Below the pieces are notes generated by a model. That model was not told the origin of the DNA and searched no databases. It worked only from the letters and a program-made list of their open reading frames with translations. Below, one piece after another: positions 35,178-43,388 of a stretch of 64,000 nt of DNA. A program made the translations under genes and the position numbers. Source of the DNA: Halomicrobium zhouii (lineage in GTDB: Archaea > Halobacteriota > Halobacteria > Halobacteriales > Haloarculaceae); assembly GCF_900114435.1 (NCBI RefSeq), contig NZ_FOZK01000006.1, positions 1 through 64,000 of the forward strand. Reading direction: 5' to 3'. How positions within the stretch are numbered: the stretch's first letter is position 1; each line of letters starts with the position of its first letter.

Positions 35178-36068
35178 TCACTCAGCGGCGTCGACTTCCT
35201 CACGAATTTCGCGTGCGCGTTCGAGGACGAGGTCGTCGTCGAGGTGGGCCAGCAGCCGTCGCTGTCCCCGTTCGGCGCGAGCCGATACCTCGGATTCGGT
35301 GACGTAGGTGTCGAGCCGTCGGTCGATCTCCCGCTCGCGCAGTTCGACCAGCCTGTCTTCGTCGAGGTCGTGATCCGACGGCAGCCGCTCCGCGAACCAC
35401 TCGCGCCAGCGGTCGCGGTCCGCCCACTCGTTGTCGCGCTGGGCCTCCCGCCGGACCCAGTCGTAGTGGTCGACGAACGCCTCGGGATACCTCTGCTCGC
35501 GCCGGCCGGCGCCGACGACGGCGAGGCCGACCCGCGCACCGCGACCGGCCGCGATTATCGCCTGGCGGTCGGTCTCCGCCGATGGCGAGGCGACGTAGAG
35601 CCCGTCGATCGGCGTCGTTCCGTCGTGGTCGGCGTAGTCGCGGTCGAAGTGCTCGTGTTCCTCGCCGCCGTGATCGTGGACGTCGAACATCGCGTCGCCG
35701 TCGAGCGGCCGGAGGTACTCGCCGTCGTACCGCGTCGCCGCGACGACGTAGTCGGCGGTCCGCTCACGCCCCTCCTGGGCCGTCACGACGAACCCGTCGC
35801 CGTCGTCGGCCCGCTCGACCGACTCGACGAGGTCCGTGACGAACTCGCAACCGGCCTCCTCGGCGTGGTCGTGCATGAGGCGGTACAGCGTCTCGATGTC
35901 CACGCCGGCGGGGAAGCCGAGGTAGTTTTCGAGGTAGGCGCACTGCTTGAGCGAGGACCGGCCGCAGTCGAAAACGACCGTGTCGAGGCCGTAGCGGGCC
36001 GTAAATATGCCGGCCGAACAGCCGGCGGGGCCGCCGCCCACGACTACGACGTCGGTGTCAGACGTCAC
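35178..36068 (-). CDS. Thioredoxin-reductase-like FAD oxidoreductase with a His-rich loop
   Basis: A 296-residue flavoprotein with an N-terminal FAD site VVVVGGGPAGCSAGIFTARYG and a C-terminal FAD motif IDGLYVASPSAETDRQAIIAAGRG. It lacks the redox CxxC of thioredoxin reductases. The region where that module would lie carries HDHGGEEHEHF and more acidic and His residues (nt about 35640-35700), which looks metal-binding. The C-terminal 80 residues are charged and helical. It overlaps the end of paralog 6 by 11 bases, so it is co-transcribed with it. It may reduce ferric chelates or a siderophore after uptake (inference). Confidence 0.8.
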   Translation of the reverse strand: MTSDTDVVVVGGGPAGCSAGIFTARYGLDTVVFDCGRSSLKQCAYLENYLGFPAGVDIETLYRLMHDHAEEAGCEFVTDLVESVERADDGDGFVVTAQEGRERTADYVVAATRYDGEYLRPLDGDAMFDVHDHGGEEHEHFDRDYADHDGTTPIDGLYVASPSAETDRQAIIAAGRGARVGLAVVGAGRREQRYPEAFVDHYDWVRREAQRDNEWADRDRWREWFAERLPSDHDLDEDRLVELREREIDRRLDTYVTESEVSARAERGQRRLLAHLDDDLVLERAREIREEVDAAE

Positions 36069-37305
36069 CCGCGATCACCTCGCGAACCCGCTGCCGGTCG
36101 AACAGCCGCTTCTCCGCGGGGACGTCCGGGAACCGTTCGGCTTCGAACTCACCGAACTCGTCGGGATAGAGCTGCTGGGCGACCATCTCGGTCTGGAGCA
36201 GGTTGACGAGCGGCCCCTGAGACCCGAAGGCGCCGGGGTAGACGTCACCGTTCTCCACGGCCGTGAGCTGGCTCCCGACGGGGTCCGCGGCCATCGGTTC
36301 GACGTACCGCTCGCGGAACGCGGCCGCCGAGAACGTGTCCCCGTCGTCGGTCGTCCGGATCTCCCAGTGGACGACGATGATCTCGGGGTCGATCTCCACC
36401 AGCGTCTCGTAGTCGATCGTCCCGCCCTCGACCGTCTCGGTCGAGAACGCGCTCCCCACGTCGAGGTCGCGGTAGGGCTTGGTCTCCACGCCCTCGACCT
36501 GCGTGTGCATCGGGTAGAACGTCCCCTCCCGCGGGTCGGAGGCGCTGTTGACCAGGGCTATCTCCGGCCGTTCGTCCGCCGGTGGGAGGCGCGATTGGAC
36601 TGTCTCCAGGAGCGAGTCGTGGATCTCGGCGATGGCCTCGTAGCGCTCCCGTTCCCGGAAGAGGTCGGCGAGTCGCTCGAAGGCCTCGTACAGCGAGTAG
36701 AGCCGGTAGTCGTGCCACTCTCGGCGGCGGAGGATGTTGTTCCCGAAGAACGGGGCGACGTTCTCACGGATCTCCTCGGTGTCCGACTCGTCCCAGCCGG
36801 CGTCCCACCCCGTGGCGTGCATGTAGTTCGGGTCAATCAACACGACGTCGGGGTCCCGTTCGTAGAACACCTCCTTGTCCCAGTTGGACGCCGAGAGCGC
36901 CGTGGTCTCGGCCTCTGGCGGAACGTCGAGTCCGAACGGGTCGAACAGGAATCCGGGGATCATGTTCGTCGCGGTCTGGAACCCTTCGCGCTGGCCCAGC
37001 GCGAAGGCCATGTCGGCCCACTCGCCGTTGTTGACGATGTACGTCTCCGGGACCGATTCGAAGGTGACACAGCCGACGGGCTCGATGCAGGCGTCGTACG
37101 GTTCGTCCGTTTCCGGGGTTCCCGTCGCCGCGTCCGTCGCCGCAGCGCCGGTCGCGGTCGCGCGCTCCTCGTCCGCCGTCGTCGCCTTCGCGTCCTCGCC
37201 CGACCCGCTACAGCCCGCCAGGAGTCCGCTCCCGACGACCGCGCCGCCGTATCTGACCCATTCACGTCTCGTCGGTCCCGTCCGCGTCGCGTCGTCTCTG
37301 GCCAT
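36058..37305 (-). CDS. Siderophore-type ABC binding lipoprotein, paralog 6
   Basis: A 415-residue Tat lipoprotein (PTRREWVRYGG, lipobox GLLAGC) with an Ala/Thr/Glu linker. The binding domain carries FESVPETYIVNNGEWADMAFALG, DKEVFYERDPDVVLIDP, TEEIRENVAPFFGNNILRR, YSLYEAFERLADLFRER and EIDPEIIVVHWE. The ATG at 37305 lies immediately downstream of a palindromic operator, so a slightly longer in-frame start inside the operator is rejected. It heads a two-gene unit with the flavin oxidoreductase. Confidence 0.88.
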   Translation of the reverse strand: MARDDATRTGPTRREWVRYGGAVVGSGLLAGCSGSGEDAKATTADEERATATGAAATDAATGTPETDEPYDACIEPVGCVTFESVPETYIVNNGEWADMAFALGQREGFQTATNMIPGFLFDPFGLDVPPEAETTALSASNWDKEVFYERDPDVVLIDPNYMHATGWDAGWDESDTEEIRENVAPFFGNNILRRREWHDYRLYSLYEAFERLADLFRERERYEAIAEIHDSLLETVQSRLPPADERPEIALVNSASDPREGTFYPMHTQVEGVETKPYRDLDVGSAFSTETVEGGTIDYETLVEIDPEIIVVHWEIRTTDDGDTFSAAAFRERYVEPMAADPVGSQLTAVENGDVYPGAFGSQGPLVNLLQTEMVAQQLYPDEFGEFEAERFPDVPAEKRLFDRQRVREVIAGDV

Positions 37306-37308
37306 GGT

Positions 37309-37324
37309 TTTAGGCCCGCCTAAA
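37309..37324 (-). promoter_or_regulatory. DtxR/IdeR-like operator of paralog 6
   Basis: TTTAGGCCCGCCTAAA has perfect 7-bp arms, three bases before the start codon at 37305. A TATA-like ACTAAATG lies just upstream on the minus strand. The layout is the same as at paralogs 1 and 5. Confidence 0.75.
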
Positions 37325-37372
37325 AACATTTAGTCGTTTCGGACCGCCCTTCGGCCGAATAAACCCGTCCAG

Positions 37373-38383
37373 TCAGCGCGGGGCGCCGCACCGCGGACAC
37401 ATCGGCGGGCCGGGCTCCGGCAGCGCGAGTCCACAGTGAGGACACTCGCCGTCGGCGTCCGGCGCGGCGATCGCCTCGGCGATCTCCTCGGTCTGCTCGC
37501 GTATCGCCTCCGGTGATCCGACGTCGGCCACTCGCCCGCTCGGTGCCTCCTCGCCCTTCACTGCCCGGGCCGCGAACCGCGCGCGGTCCGCCACGAAGCC
37601 CTCCTCGTCCCGCAACTCTTCGAGGCGTGGCGCTGCTCGGGAGCGGTCGGCGTCCGTCGAGTGGGCGAGCACGCCCAGGGCCTCGGCGGCCCGTCCCCTG
37701 ACGTAGTCGTTCTCGTCGGCCAGCCGCGCGACGAGCGCGTCCCGCGTGTCGGCGATGGCTTCGGGCGAGTCACACGCCACGACGACGAGCGCCGTCGCCA
37801 GGTGGTACCGGACGAGGTCGCGGTCGTCGTCGAGGTGCTCGGCCAGCGTGTCCGCGTGGTGTCGGATCCGGCCGGGGTTCCCCAGCGCGACGTGTTCGAG
37901 CGCCTTCGCCAGCTTCACGGTCACCTCCGGCTCGTCGAAGGAGAGCCCGACCCGCAGGTCCGCCAGCACCTCCGGCGAGAGGGCGTCGTCCGGTCGCTCG
38001 ACGGCGACGTACCCCAGCGCCTCGGCCGCCCGGGCCCGGACGTAGTAGAACTCCGACTCGTCGGCGAGCCGGTCGGCCAGCGCCTGGGCGACGGGGGCGA
38101 CGGCGCCCGGGTCGCCCTCGGCGACGGCGACGAACAGCTTCGCCGTCGAGAGGCGCACCGCGCGCTCGTCGTCGGCGAGGAACCGCTCGAGCGCCGGCGC
38201 GACCGGTCCGACCGCGGTCGGGTCGTCCTCGGCGACCGCCCTGAGCGACTGGAGTTCGGCCTTCCGCTGGTCGACCGGTGCCGTCGCGAGCGCGTCCGCG
38301 CGTTCCAGTGCCCGCTCGTGGTCTCCGTCGGCGACGAGTTCGGGGAGTCGGCGGCCGGGAGACGACTGGTCTGAGGAGTCCAC
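37373..38383 (-). CDS. HEAT-repeat protein with C-terminal zinc ribbon
   Basis: A 336-residue protein with a GTG start. It is built of five or more HEAT-like helical repeats (for example EFYYVRARAAEALGYVAVERPDD and ENDYVRGRAAEALGVLAHS) across residues about 20-270. After a linker, a zinc ribbon (CPHCGLALPEPGPPMCPRCG) ends the chain. HEAT proteins are protein-protein adaptors. The zinc ribbon hints at nucleic-acid or ribosome contact. The in-frame extension upstream is arginine-rich and unlike protein, so I chose GTG 38383. Confidence 0.8.
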   Translation of the reverse strand: MDSSDQSSPGRRLPELVADGDHERALERADALATAPVDQRKAELQSLRAVAEDDPTAVGPVAPALERFLADDERAVRLSTAKLFVAVAEGDPGAVAPVAQALADRLADESEFYYVRARAAEALGYVAVERPDDALSPEVLADLRVGLSFDEPEVTVKLAKALEHVALGNPGRIRHHADTLAEHLDDDRDLVRYHLATALVVVACDSPEAIADTRDALVARLADENDYVRGRAAEALGVLAHSTDADRSRAAPRLEELRDEEGFVADRARFAARAVKGEEAPSGRVADVGSPEAIREQTEEIAEAIAAPDADGECPHCGLALPEPGPPMCPRCGAPR

Positions 38384-38497
38384 GTTCGATTGTCTCACTA
38401 CCGGGGTTGGCCCACCACCCTTAGAAACGTACCGGCGTCCTCGCCGGCTGGTTTCGATTCCGCAACGGCCATACCCGCCGAGCCGGTACCCGGTCAC

Positions 38498-38848
38498 ATG
38501 TCGCCGGTACGGCGTCTCGTCCCCCTCCACGCGGCGAGGGACCTGGTCGTCGCGGACCCGCTCCTCCTCGCCGTCCTGGCCGTCGCGGGGGTCGGTGCGA
38601 GCGTCGTCCTCGGTCTCGCCCTCGCAGTCTTCGTCCGCCGCCGCTCCCAGTCCTACCTGCTGGTGACGCTGGCGGTGGCGACGCTGCTGGCCCGGACGGT
38701 GGTCGCCTCCCTGTCGCTGAACGGGACGTTGAGTCCGAGCACGCACCACCTGGCCGAACACGGCCTCGACGTCGCGATGGTGGCGCTGGTCGTCGCGGCC
38801 GTCTACTCGGCCCGGCGGGTCGAGCGCGGAGGTGGCGTCCGTGAGTGA
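38498..38848 (+). CDS. Small membrane protein paired with a wHTH regulator
   Basis: A 116-residue protein with three hydrophobic segments (LLLAVLAVAGVGASVVLGLAL, LLVTLAVATLLARTVVASLSL, VAMVALVVAAVYSA) and a His-containing loop TLSPSTHHLAEHGLDV. Its stop overlaps the start of the following transcription factor. Haloarchaea often encode such a membrane protein/wHTH pair, which suggests a membrane sensor and regulator couple. The signal is unknown. Confidence 0.7.
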   Translation: MSPVRRLVPLHAARDLVVADPLLLAVLAVAGVGASVVLGLALAVFVRRRSQSYLLVTLAVATLLARTVVASLSLNGTLSPSTHHLAEHGLDVAMVALVVAAVYSARRVERGGGVRE

Positions 38849-39356
38849 GACCCGCGAGCGGATCCTGGCCACCGTCGAGGCGGACCCGGGCATCCACTTC
38901 CGGGGGCTGGCCCGCTCGCTGGACCTGGCGCCCGGCCAGGTGCAGTACCACGTCCGGGAGCTGCGCGGGTCGGACGCGGTCGTCGCCGAGGACCACCGCG
39001 GACGGACTCACTACTACCTGCCGACGTACGACCCGTGGGAGCGGCGAGCGATAGCTGTTCTGCGCCGGGAGACGGCCCGGGACGTCGTCGCCGCCCTCCT
39101 CGAACAGGACGAGCGGCGCCCGGCCGAGGTCGCCGACTCGGTCGGCGTCGCGCGCAGCACCCTGGAGTGGCACCTCGACACCCTCGTCGAGGCGGACCTC
39201 GTCGAGAAGCGCCGCGACGACGGGGGCCGCGTGACGCTCGCGCTGACCCGACCCGCAGAGACGGGCGAACTCCTGGCCCGGGTCGCGCCCTCGCTGGCCG
39301 GCCGCCTCGTCGACCGGTTCGAACGGCTCTTCGACGCGCTCGTCGAGGACGCGTAG
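38841..39356 (+). CDS. Tandem winged-helix transcriptional regulator
   Basis: About 171 residues with two winged-helix domains. The first is IHFRGLARSLDLAPGQVQYHVRELR. The second, around residue 85, has AEVADSVGVARSTLEWHLDTLVEADLVEK. A C-terminal tail (residues about 140-171) may mediate dimerisation. The start is either GTG 38841, overlapping the previous gene in GTGAGTGA, or GTG 38832. I prefer 38841 because it begins MSETRERIL. Likely co-regulated with, and responsive to, the membrane protein upstream. Confidence 0.8.
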   Translation: MSETRERILATVEADPGIHFRGLARSLDLAPGQVQYHVRELRGSDAVVAEDHRGRTHYYLPTYDPWERRAIAVLRRETARDVVAALLEQDERRPAEVADSVGVARSTLEWHLDTLVEADLVEKRRDDGGRVTLALTRPAETGELLARVAPSLAGRLVDRFERLFDALVEDA

Positions 39357-39458
39357 CGGGGTCGGCGAGCGCCGAGCCGTCCGGTCGTGGTCCGCTGGCC
39401 CGCCGTTCGACGGCTGTACCAGAAGGGTCTTTTCTCGCAGTAGACTACAGGCGACCTA

Positions 39459-40733
39459 ATGGGACGGACCGACCGCGGCGTCTCGCGCCGCGACTTCGTC
39501 AAGGCGGCGGTGGCCATCGGCGGAACCAGCGCGCTCTCGGCCTGCCTGGACCGCGAGGGGGCGCCCGACCTGGACACTGGACCCGAGGACCTCTCCGCGC
39601 TCCCCGCTCGCCAGCACGCCTGGAACGAGGCGCTCTCCCGGGACGATCACGGCAACGTCGTCGCGGCGCGCCACCACGTCCTCCTCCTGCTGGAGTATGC
39701 CGGCGAGGGAACGCCGGGCGACGCCGACCGGGAGACCGTGGAGAAAGCGCTCCAGGGGCTCGAACGCGCGTACCCCCGGAGCAACGAGGGACTCCTGTTC
39801 ACGGTGGCGTACTCGCCGGCGTACTTCGACCGGTACGACGCCTCCCTGCCCGACAGCGTCGACCTCCCCCGGCCCGAGGCGCTGGCGCCGTTCGAGGACC
39901 CCGAACCGGACGAACCCGACGCGCTCGTCCACCTCGCCAGCGACTACGGCCAGGTCGTCCTCGGGGCCGAGGAGGCCCTGCTCGGCGAGCGCGGGACGCT
40001 GAACGGCGTCGAAATCTCCTCCTTCGGCGACGTCTTCGAGCGTGCGGACCGCCGGACGGGATTCGTCGGCGCCGGCCTCCCCGCGGCAAACCAGGACGTC
40101 GACGGCATCCCGGACTCGGAACCCGTCGCCGAGGACGCGCCGCTGTTCATGGGATTCAAGTCCGGCTTCGAGGCGAACCAGGCCAGCGAGGACCGGGTGA
40201 CCATCCGAGAGGGCCCCTTCGCCGAGGGCACCACGACGCACCTCTCGAAGATCCAGTTACACCTCGACCAATGGTACGAACAGGACAGCCGCTACCAGCG
40301 CGTCGGCAAGATGTTCAGCCCGGCCCACGCCGACGAGGAAAAGGTCGAGGGCGTGGGGAACAACCTCGGCACCGACAGCGGCCTGGACGGGAGCCAGGAC
40401 CGGACGCTCGAGGACGCCCGGACGAAGGGGATGGTGGGTCACACGCAGAAGTCCGCACGCGCGCGTGACGAGAACGACTCCCCGCTCATCCTCCGCCGGG
40501 ACTTCGACTCGACCGACGGCGGCGAGGCCGGCCTCCACTTCCTCTCGCTCCAGCGGACTATCTCGGATTTCGTGGAGACCCGGGAGGCGATGAACGGTAC
40601 CGACGTGGCCGACCAGTCGGCGGTCGGCACCCGCAACAACAACGGCATCCTCCAGTACCTGACCGTCGACCGGCGGGGGAACTACCTGGTGCCGCCCCGC
40701 GACCACCGGGCCCTGCCGCGGCCCGACCCCTGA
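39459..40733 (+). CDS. Divergent DyP-type peroxidase (EfeB-like), Tat-exported
   Basis: A 424-residue protein with a Tat signal (VSRRDFVKAA) and Cys in SACLD. The fold resembles DyP/EfeB: an N-terminal HHVLLLLEYAG strand, LLFTVAYSPAYFDRYD, and the C-terminal segment ILRRDFDSTDGGEAGLHF followed by LSLQRTISDFVE. The proximal heme His is probably H328 in GHTQKSARAR. The distal motif GxxDG reads G232-F-K-S235-G, so the Asp is replaced by Ser. It may be a heme-binding or deferrochelatase-like protein with changed peroxidase chemistry. The next gene is an iron-transport-type lipoprotein, as in EfeUOB-like loci. Confidence 0.7.
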   Translation: MGRTDRGVSRRDFVKAAVAIGGTSALSACLDREGAPDLDTGPEDLSALPARQHAWNEALSRDDHGNVVAARHHVLLLLEYAGEGTPGDADRETVEKALQGLERAYPRSNEGLLFTVAYSPAYFDRYDASLPDSVDLPRPEALAPFEDPEPDEPDALVHLASDYGQVVLGAEEALLGERGTLNGVEISSFGDVFERADRRTGFVGAGLPAANQDVDGIPDSEPVAEDAPLFMGFKSGFEANQASEDRVTIREGPFAEGTTTHLSKIQLHLDQWYEQDSRYQRVGKMFSPAHADEEKVEGVGNNLGTDSGLDGSQDRTLEDARTKGMVGHTQKSARARDENDSPLILRRDFDSTDGGEAGLHFLSLQRTISDFVETREAMNGTDVADQSAVGTRNNNGILQYLTVDRRGNYLVPPRDHRALPRPDP

Positions 40734-40854
40734 TGAGAACGGGGCCGGGAACGGCGGTCGCTGGCTCCCGTTCCCATTCCCGTTCCCGCTCCCGTCCTGG
40801 CCTTTTCTAGAGGTGCACCAGATCCCTCATGAGGGCGAACGAGTAACCACCGCC

Positions 40855-41910
40855 ATGGACTCGCGTCAGTGGACGAGACGAGATCTGTTGCGCGGTATGG
40901 GCGTCGTCGGCCTGGGCTCACTCGCTGGCTGTAGCGGACTCCTCGAAGAGCAGTCGACGAACCGGAACCCGTCGGTCGTGGAGAACCGCCCGGACGCGAT
41001 CTACCGTCCGAGTCACGTCGAGGGGATGGAGATGATCGGGATGCGGGAGGCGGGCGGTCGGATGGTCGGGCTGATGTACGCCTACGCCCACCGTTTCTGG
41101 ACCGTCACCGGGACCGTCACCGAACTGGTACCCCCTGGCGGCGACGTCCACCTCATGGCCAGCGTCTGGGACCCCGACACGGGCACCGTCCTGCCGGTCG
41201 GGACGGGCCTCTCGGTCGAGATTCGCACGGACGGCGAGCGCCTCCACCGGCGCTCCCCGTGGACGATGCTCTCCCAGAACATGGGCTTTCACTACGGCGA
41301 CAACTTCGCGCTCGACGGCGACGGGACCTACACCGTCACGGTCCAGACCGGCTCGGTCGGCGTCGACCGCGTCGGCGGCTTCGCCGACCGGTTCGGCGAG
41401 TCGGCGACGGCGGAGTTCGAGTGGGAGTACAGCGCGGCCGCGCGCAACGAAATCGCCTTCCAGACGCTGGAGGACGCGGGCGATCGCGGCGCGCTCGCCC
41501 CGATGGAGATGGACATGATGCCCCTCTCGTTCGCGCCGTCGGCGGACGACCTGCCGGGCCAGGTTCTGGGAACCGCGGAGGCCGGCGACGTCCACTTCGC
41601 CGCCACCGTCGTCGACGGCGACGAGGGCGACGTCCTGGCCGTCTCCCCGCGGACGCGCTACAACGGTTACGTCCTCCCCGCGATGTCGCTATCGGCGACG
41701 CTGTCGCGGGGCGGTTCGACGGCGTTCGACGACATCCTCACCCAGGCCGTCGGGCCGGATCTGGGGTATCACTACCGGGCCAGCGTGGACGCCGTCGAAT
41801 CCGGCGACGAACTGACGATCACGACCGACTCGGGCCCGCAGGTCTCCCGTCACGAGGGTTACGAGACGGCGTTCACGGGCGTCCCGGACGTCTCGATTAC
41901 AGCGGAATGA
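40855..41910 (+). CDS. P19/FetP-like iron-transport lipoprotein
   Basis: A 351-residue Tat lipoprotein (WTRRDLLRGMG, lipobox SLAGC). Residues about 58-63 have GMEMIGM. Residue 143 onward reads MGFHYGDNFALDGDGTYTV, closely resembling the HYG(A/D)N element of P19/Tp34 periplasmic Fe/Cu-binding proteins. A second related half near residue 303 has LGYHYRAS. The conserved Met and His are candidate metal ligands (M58, M60, M63, H146, H306). It may hand iron to an FTR1-type permease, none of which is in the window. The start at 40855 gives a clean Tat signal. Confidence 0.75.
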   Translation: MDSRQWTRRDLLRGMGVVGLGSLAGCSGLLEEQSTNRNPSVVENRPDAIYRPSHVEGMEMIGMREAGGRMVGLMYAYAHRFWTVTGTVTELVPPGGDVHLMASVWDPDTGTVLPVGTGLSVEIRTDGERLHRRSPWTMLSQNMGFHYGDNFALDGDGTYTVTVQTGSVGVDRVGGFADRFGESATAEFEWEYSAAARNEIAFQTLEDAGDRGALAPMEMDMMPLSFAPSADDLPGQVLGTAEAGDVHFAATVVDGDEGDVLAVSPRTRYNGYVLPAMSLSATLSRGGSTAFDDILTQAVGPDLGYHYRASVDAVESGDELTITTDSGPQVSRHEGYETAFTGVPDVSITAE

Positions 41911-41971
41911 GGCCGATTCACCGCCCACCGAAAAGTAATCGTTAAACGTCGGGCCTCCCCACCCTCCGATC

Positions 41972-42850
41972 ATGCAACGACGAGCCGCGGCGATTTACTT
42001 CGTGTTCTTCCTCGTCGTCGGTGCGGCGGCCTACGCCTACATCGGCGTCGCCCAGTCGAGCCAGCAGCCCGCGTTCACCGTCGACGGGCCCACGCTCGCG
42101 GGCAACGAGAGCACTACTATCGACGGGACCGAGTACACCGCCGCCGAGGTCGGCCACGAGTCCAGCGGCGGCGGTGGCGGTCACGGCGGTGGCGGCGGCG
42201 AAGGTGCACTGGTCGCGACGCTCGAGTGGACCAACGAGTCGGCCCGCCAGACCGCGACTCTGGAGAACGAGTCGACGGTGACCTACCAGGATACCTCCTA
42301 CACCGTTCTGGTCCCCAACGCGTCCGACCCGTCCTCGTTCACCCTCCGCGAAGAACTGAACGTCTCGGCCATCCTCGCGAACGACGACGCGGTCGAGAAC
42401 ACCGTCGCTACCCGCAACGACACCGAGTACGTCGTCTACCGCGAGAACGACTCGCTGCACCCGCTCGCGGAGTACCTCCCCGAACCTGACACCCGCCAGT
42501 TCGCCACCGGTGACACGTACCAGTACGAGGGCAACGAGACCACCGTCGCCGAGGTGGCCTCCAGCGGCGTGACCCTCGAGTGGACCGGTCCGGTGGCCAA
42601 CTCCGAGGAACTCCAGGAGGGGACCAACGTCACGCTCGCCAACGGCGAGCAGTACTTCGCGCACTTCCCCGACGGTCAGGACGAGGAGGTCATGCTCGTC
42701 CCAAGTGACCAGTATCCGAGATACCAGGCGACGATCGAGCAGCGCGACTACCTCGACGAACGGGTCAACGGTCTCTGGGGAATCGTCATCATCAGCGGCT
42801 CCGCGGCCTTCCTCATCCTCTCGATGGCGTACATGCCCCACCGCGGCTGA
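41972..42850 (+). CDS. Membrane-anchored extracellular protein, unknown function
   Basis: A 292-residue protein with an N-terminal membrane segment (AIYFVFFLVVGAAAYAYIGV) and a C-terminal one (LWGIVIISGSAAFLILSMAYM) enclosing an extracellular acidic domain rich in N-glycosylation sequons (NES, NVS, NDT). A Gly/His-rich linker (SGGGGGHGGGGGEG) lies near residue 70. A beta-rich repeat YTAAEV...YQDTSYTV...YQYEGNETTVAEV suggests two related domains. A TATA-like GTAATCGTTAAAC precedes it. It follows the iron-transport lipoprotein on the same strand but has its own promoter. The family is not recognised. Confidence 0.75.
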   Translation: MQRRAAAIYFVFFLVVGAAAYAYIGVAQSSQQPAFTVDGPTLAGNESTTIDGTEYTAAEVGHESSGGGGGHGGGGGEGALVATLEWTNESARQTATLENESTVTYQDTSYTVLVPNASDPSSFTLREELNVSAILANDDAVENTVATRNDTEYVVYRENDSLHPLAEYLPEPDTRQFATGDTYQYEGNETTVAEVASSGVTLEWTGPVANSEELQEGTNVTLANGEQYFAHFPDGQDEEVMLVPSDQYPRYQATIEQRDYLDERVNGLWGIVIISGSAAFLILSMAYMPHRG

Positions 42851-42989
42851 TACGGGCCGTCGCGTCTCTCTTCGCCCCGCAGTATTCGATTTCGCTCCCC
42901 TTCTCGCGCCGTCGATTCGTCTCACGCAGCGACCGCTCTGGGACGGTCCCGCCACTCTCTCGAAAACCAGCTTCGCGACGGCGCGTGCG

Positions 42990-43211
42990 TTACTCTCGGC
43001 CGTTCCAGCTCAGGGACGCCAGGCCGGCGCCCAGCGCGACCGTCGCGAGCGCACCCACGAGCTTGAGTGCCACCGCCAGCGTGTCTGGGTTCGTCGTCCA
43101 CGGCGTCCCCACGACGGTGGACAACCCCACCAGCACGAGGAACGCACCGACGGCGATGCCGATCGGTTCGAGTTCGTCGTCGAATCGCTCCGTGAGAGCG
43201 TTCGTGTTCAT
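42990..43211 (-). CDS. Small two-helix membrane protein
   Basis: 73 residues with two hydrophobic segments (IGIAVGAFLVLVGLSTVVGTPW and LAVALKLVGALATVALGAGLAS). The ATG at 43211 begins MNTNALTERFDDELEP. A slightly longer in-frame start is possible. Such small membrane proteins are common and unnamed in haloarchaea. No functional clue comes from the neighbours. Confidence 0.6.
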   Translation of the reverse strand: MNTNALTERFDDELEPIGIAVGAFLVLVGLSTVVGTPWTTNPDTLAVALKLVGALATVALGAGLASLSWNGRE

Positions 43212-43388
43212 ACACGTCGCCTCGGCGCTCACCGTGGTAAATCAATTGGTCCAGCCCGCCAGCCGACGGTCTCCGACGAACGAGGGCTGCGCTCTCTGAC
43301 TCGGGCCGTTAATTCATCTCGCTCCTCTCGTGTTCTCCATCCGAAACGTTACAACTGCGGAAATGCTATTCGGTAGCACAGAACACGG

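Noticed and set aside
40741-40800. Repeated CCGTTCCC units after the DyP-like gene as a regulatory array
   Set aside because: It is a short low-complexity run with an internal inverted repeat, best read as a terminator-like 3' region. There is no evidence for protein binding.
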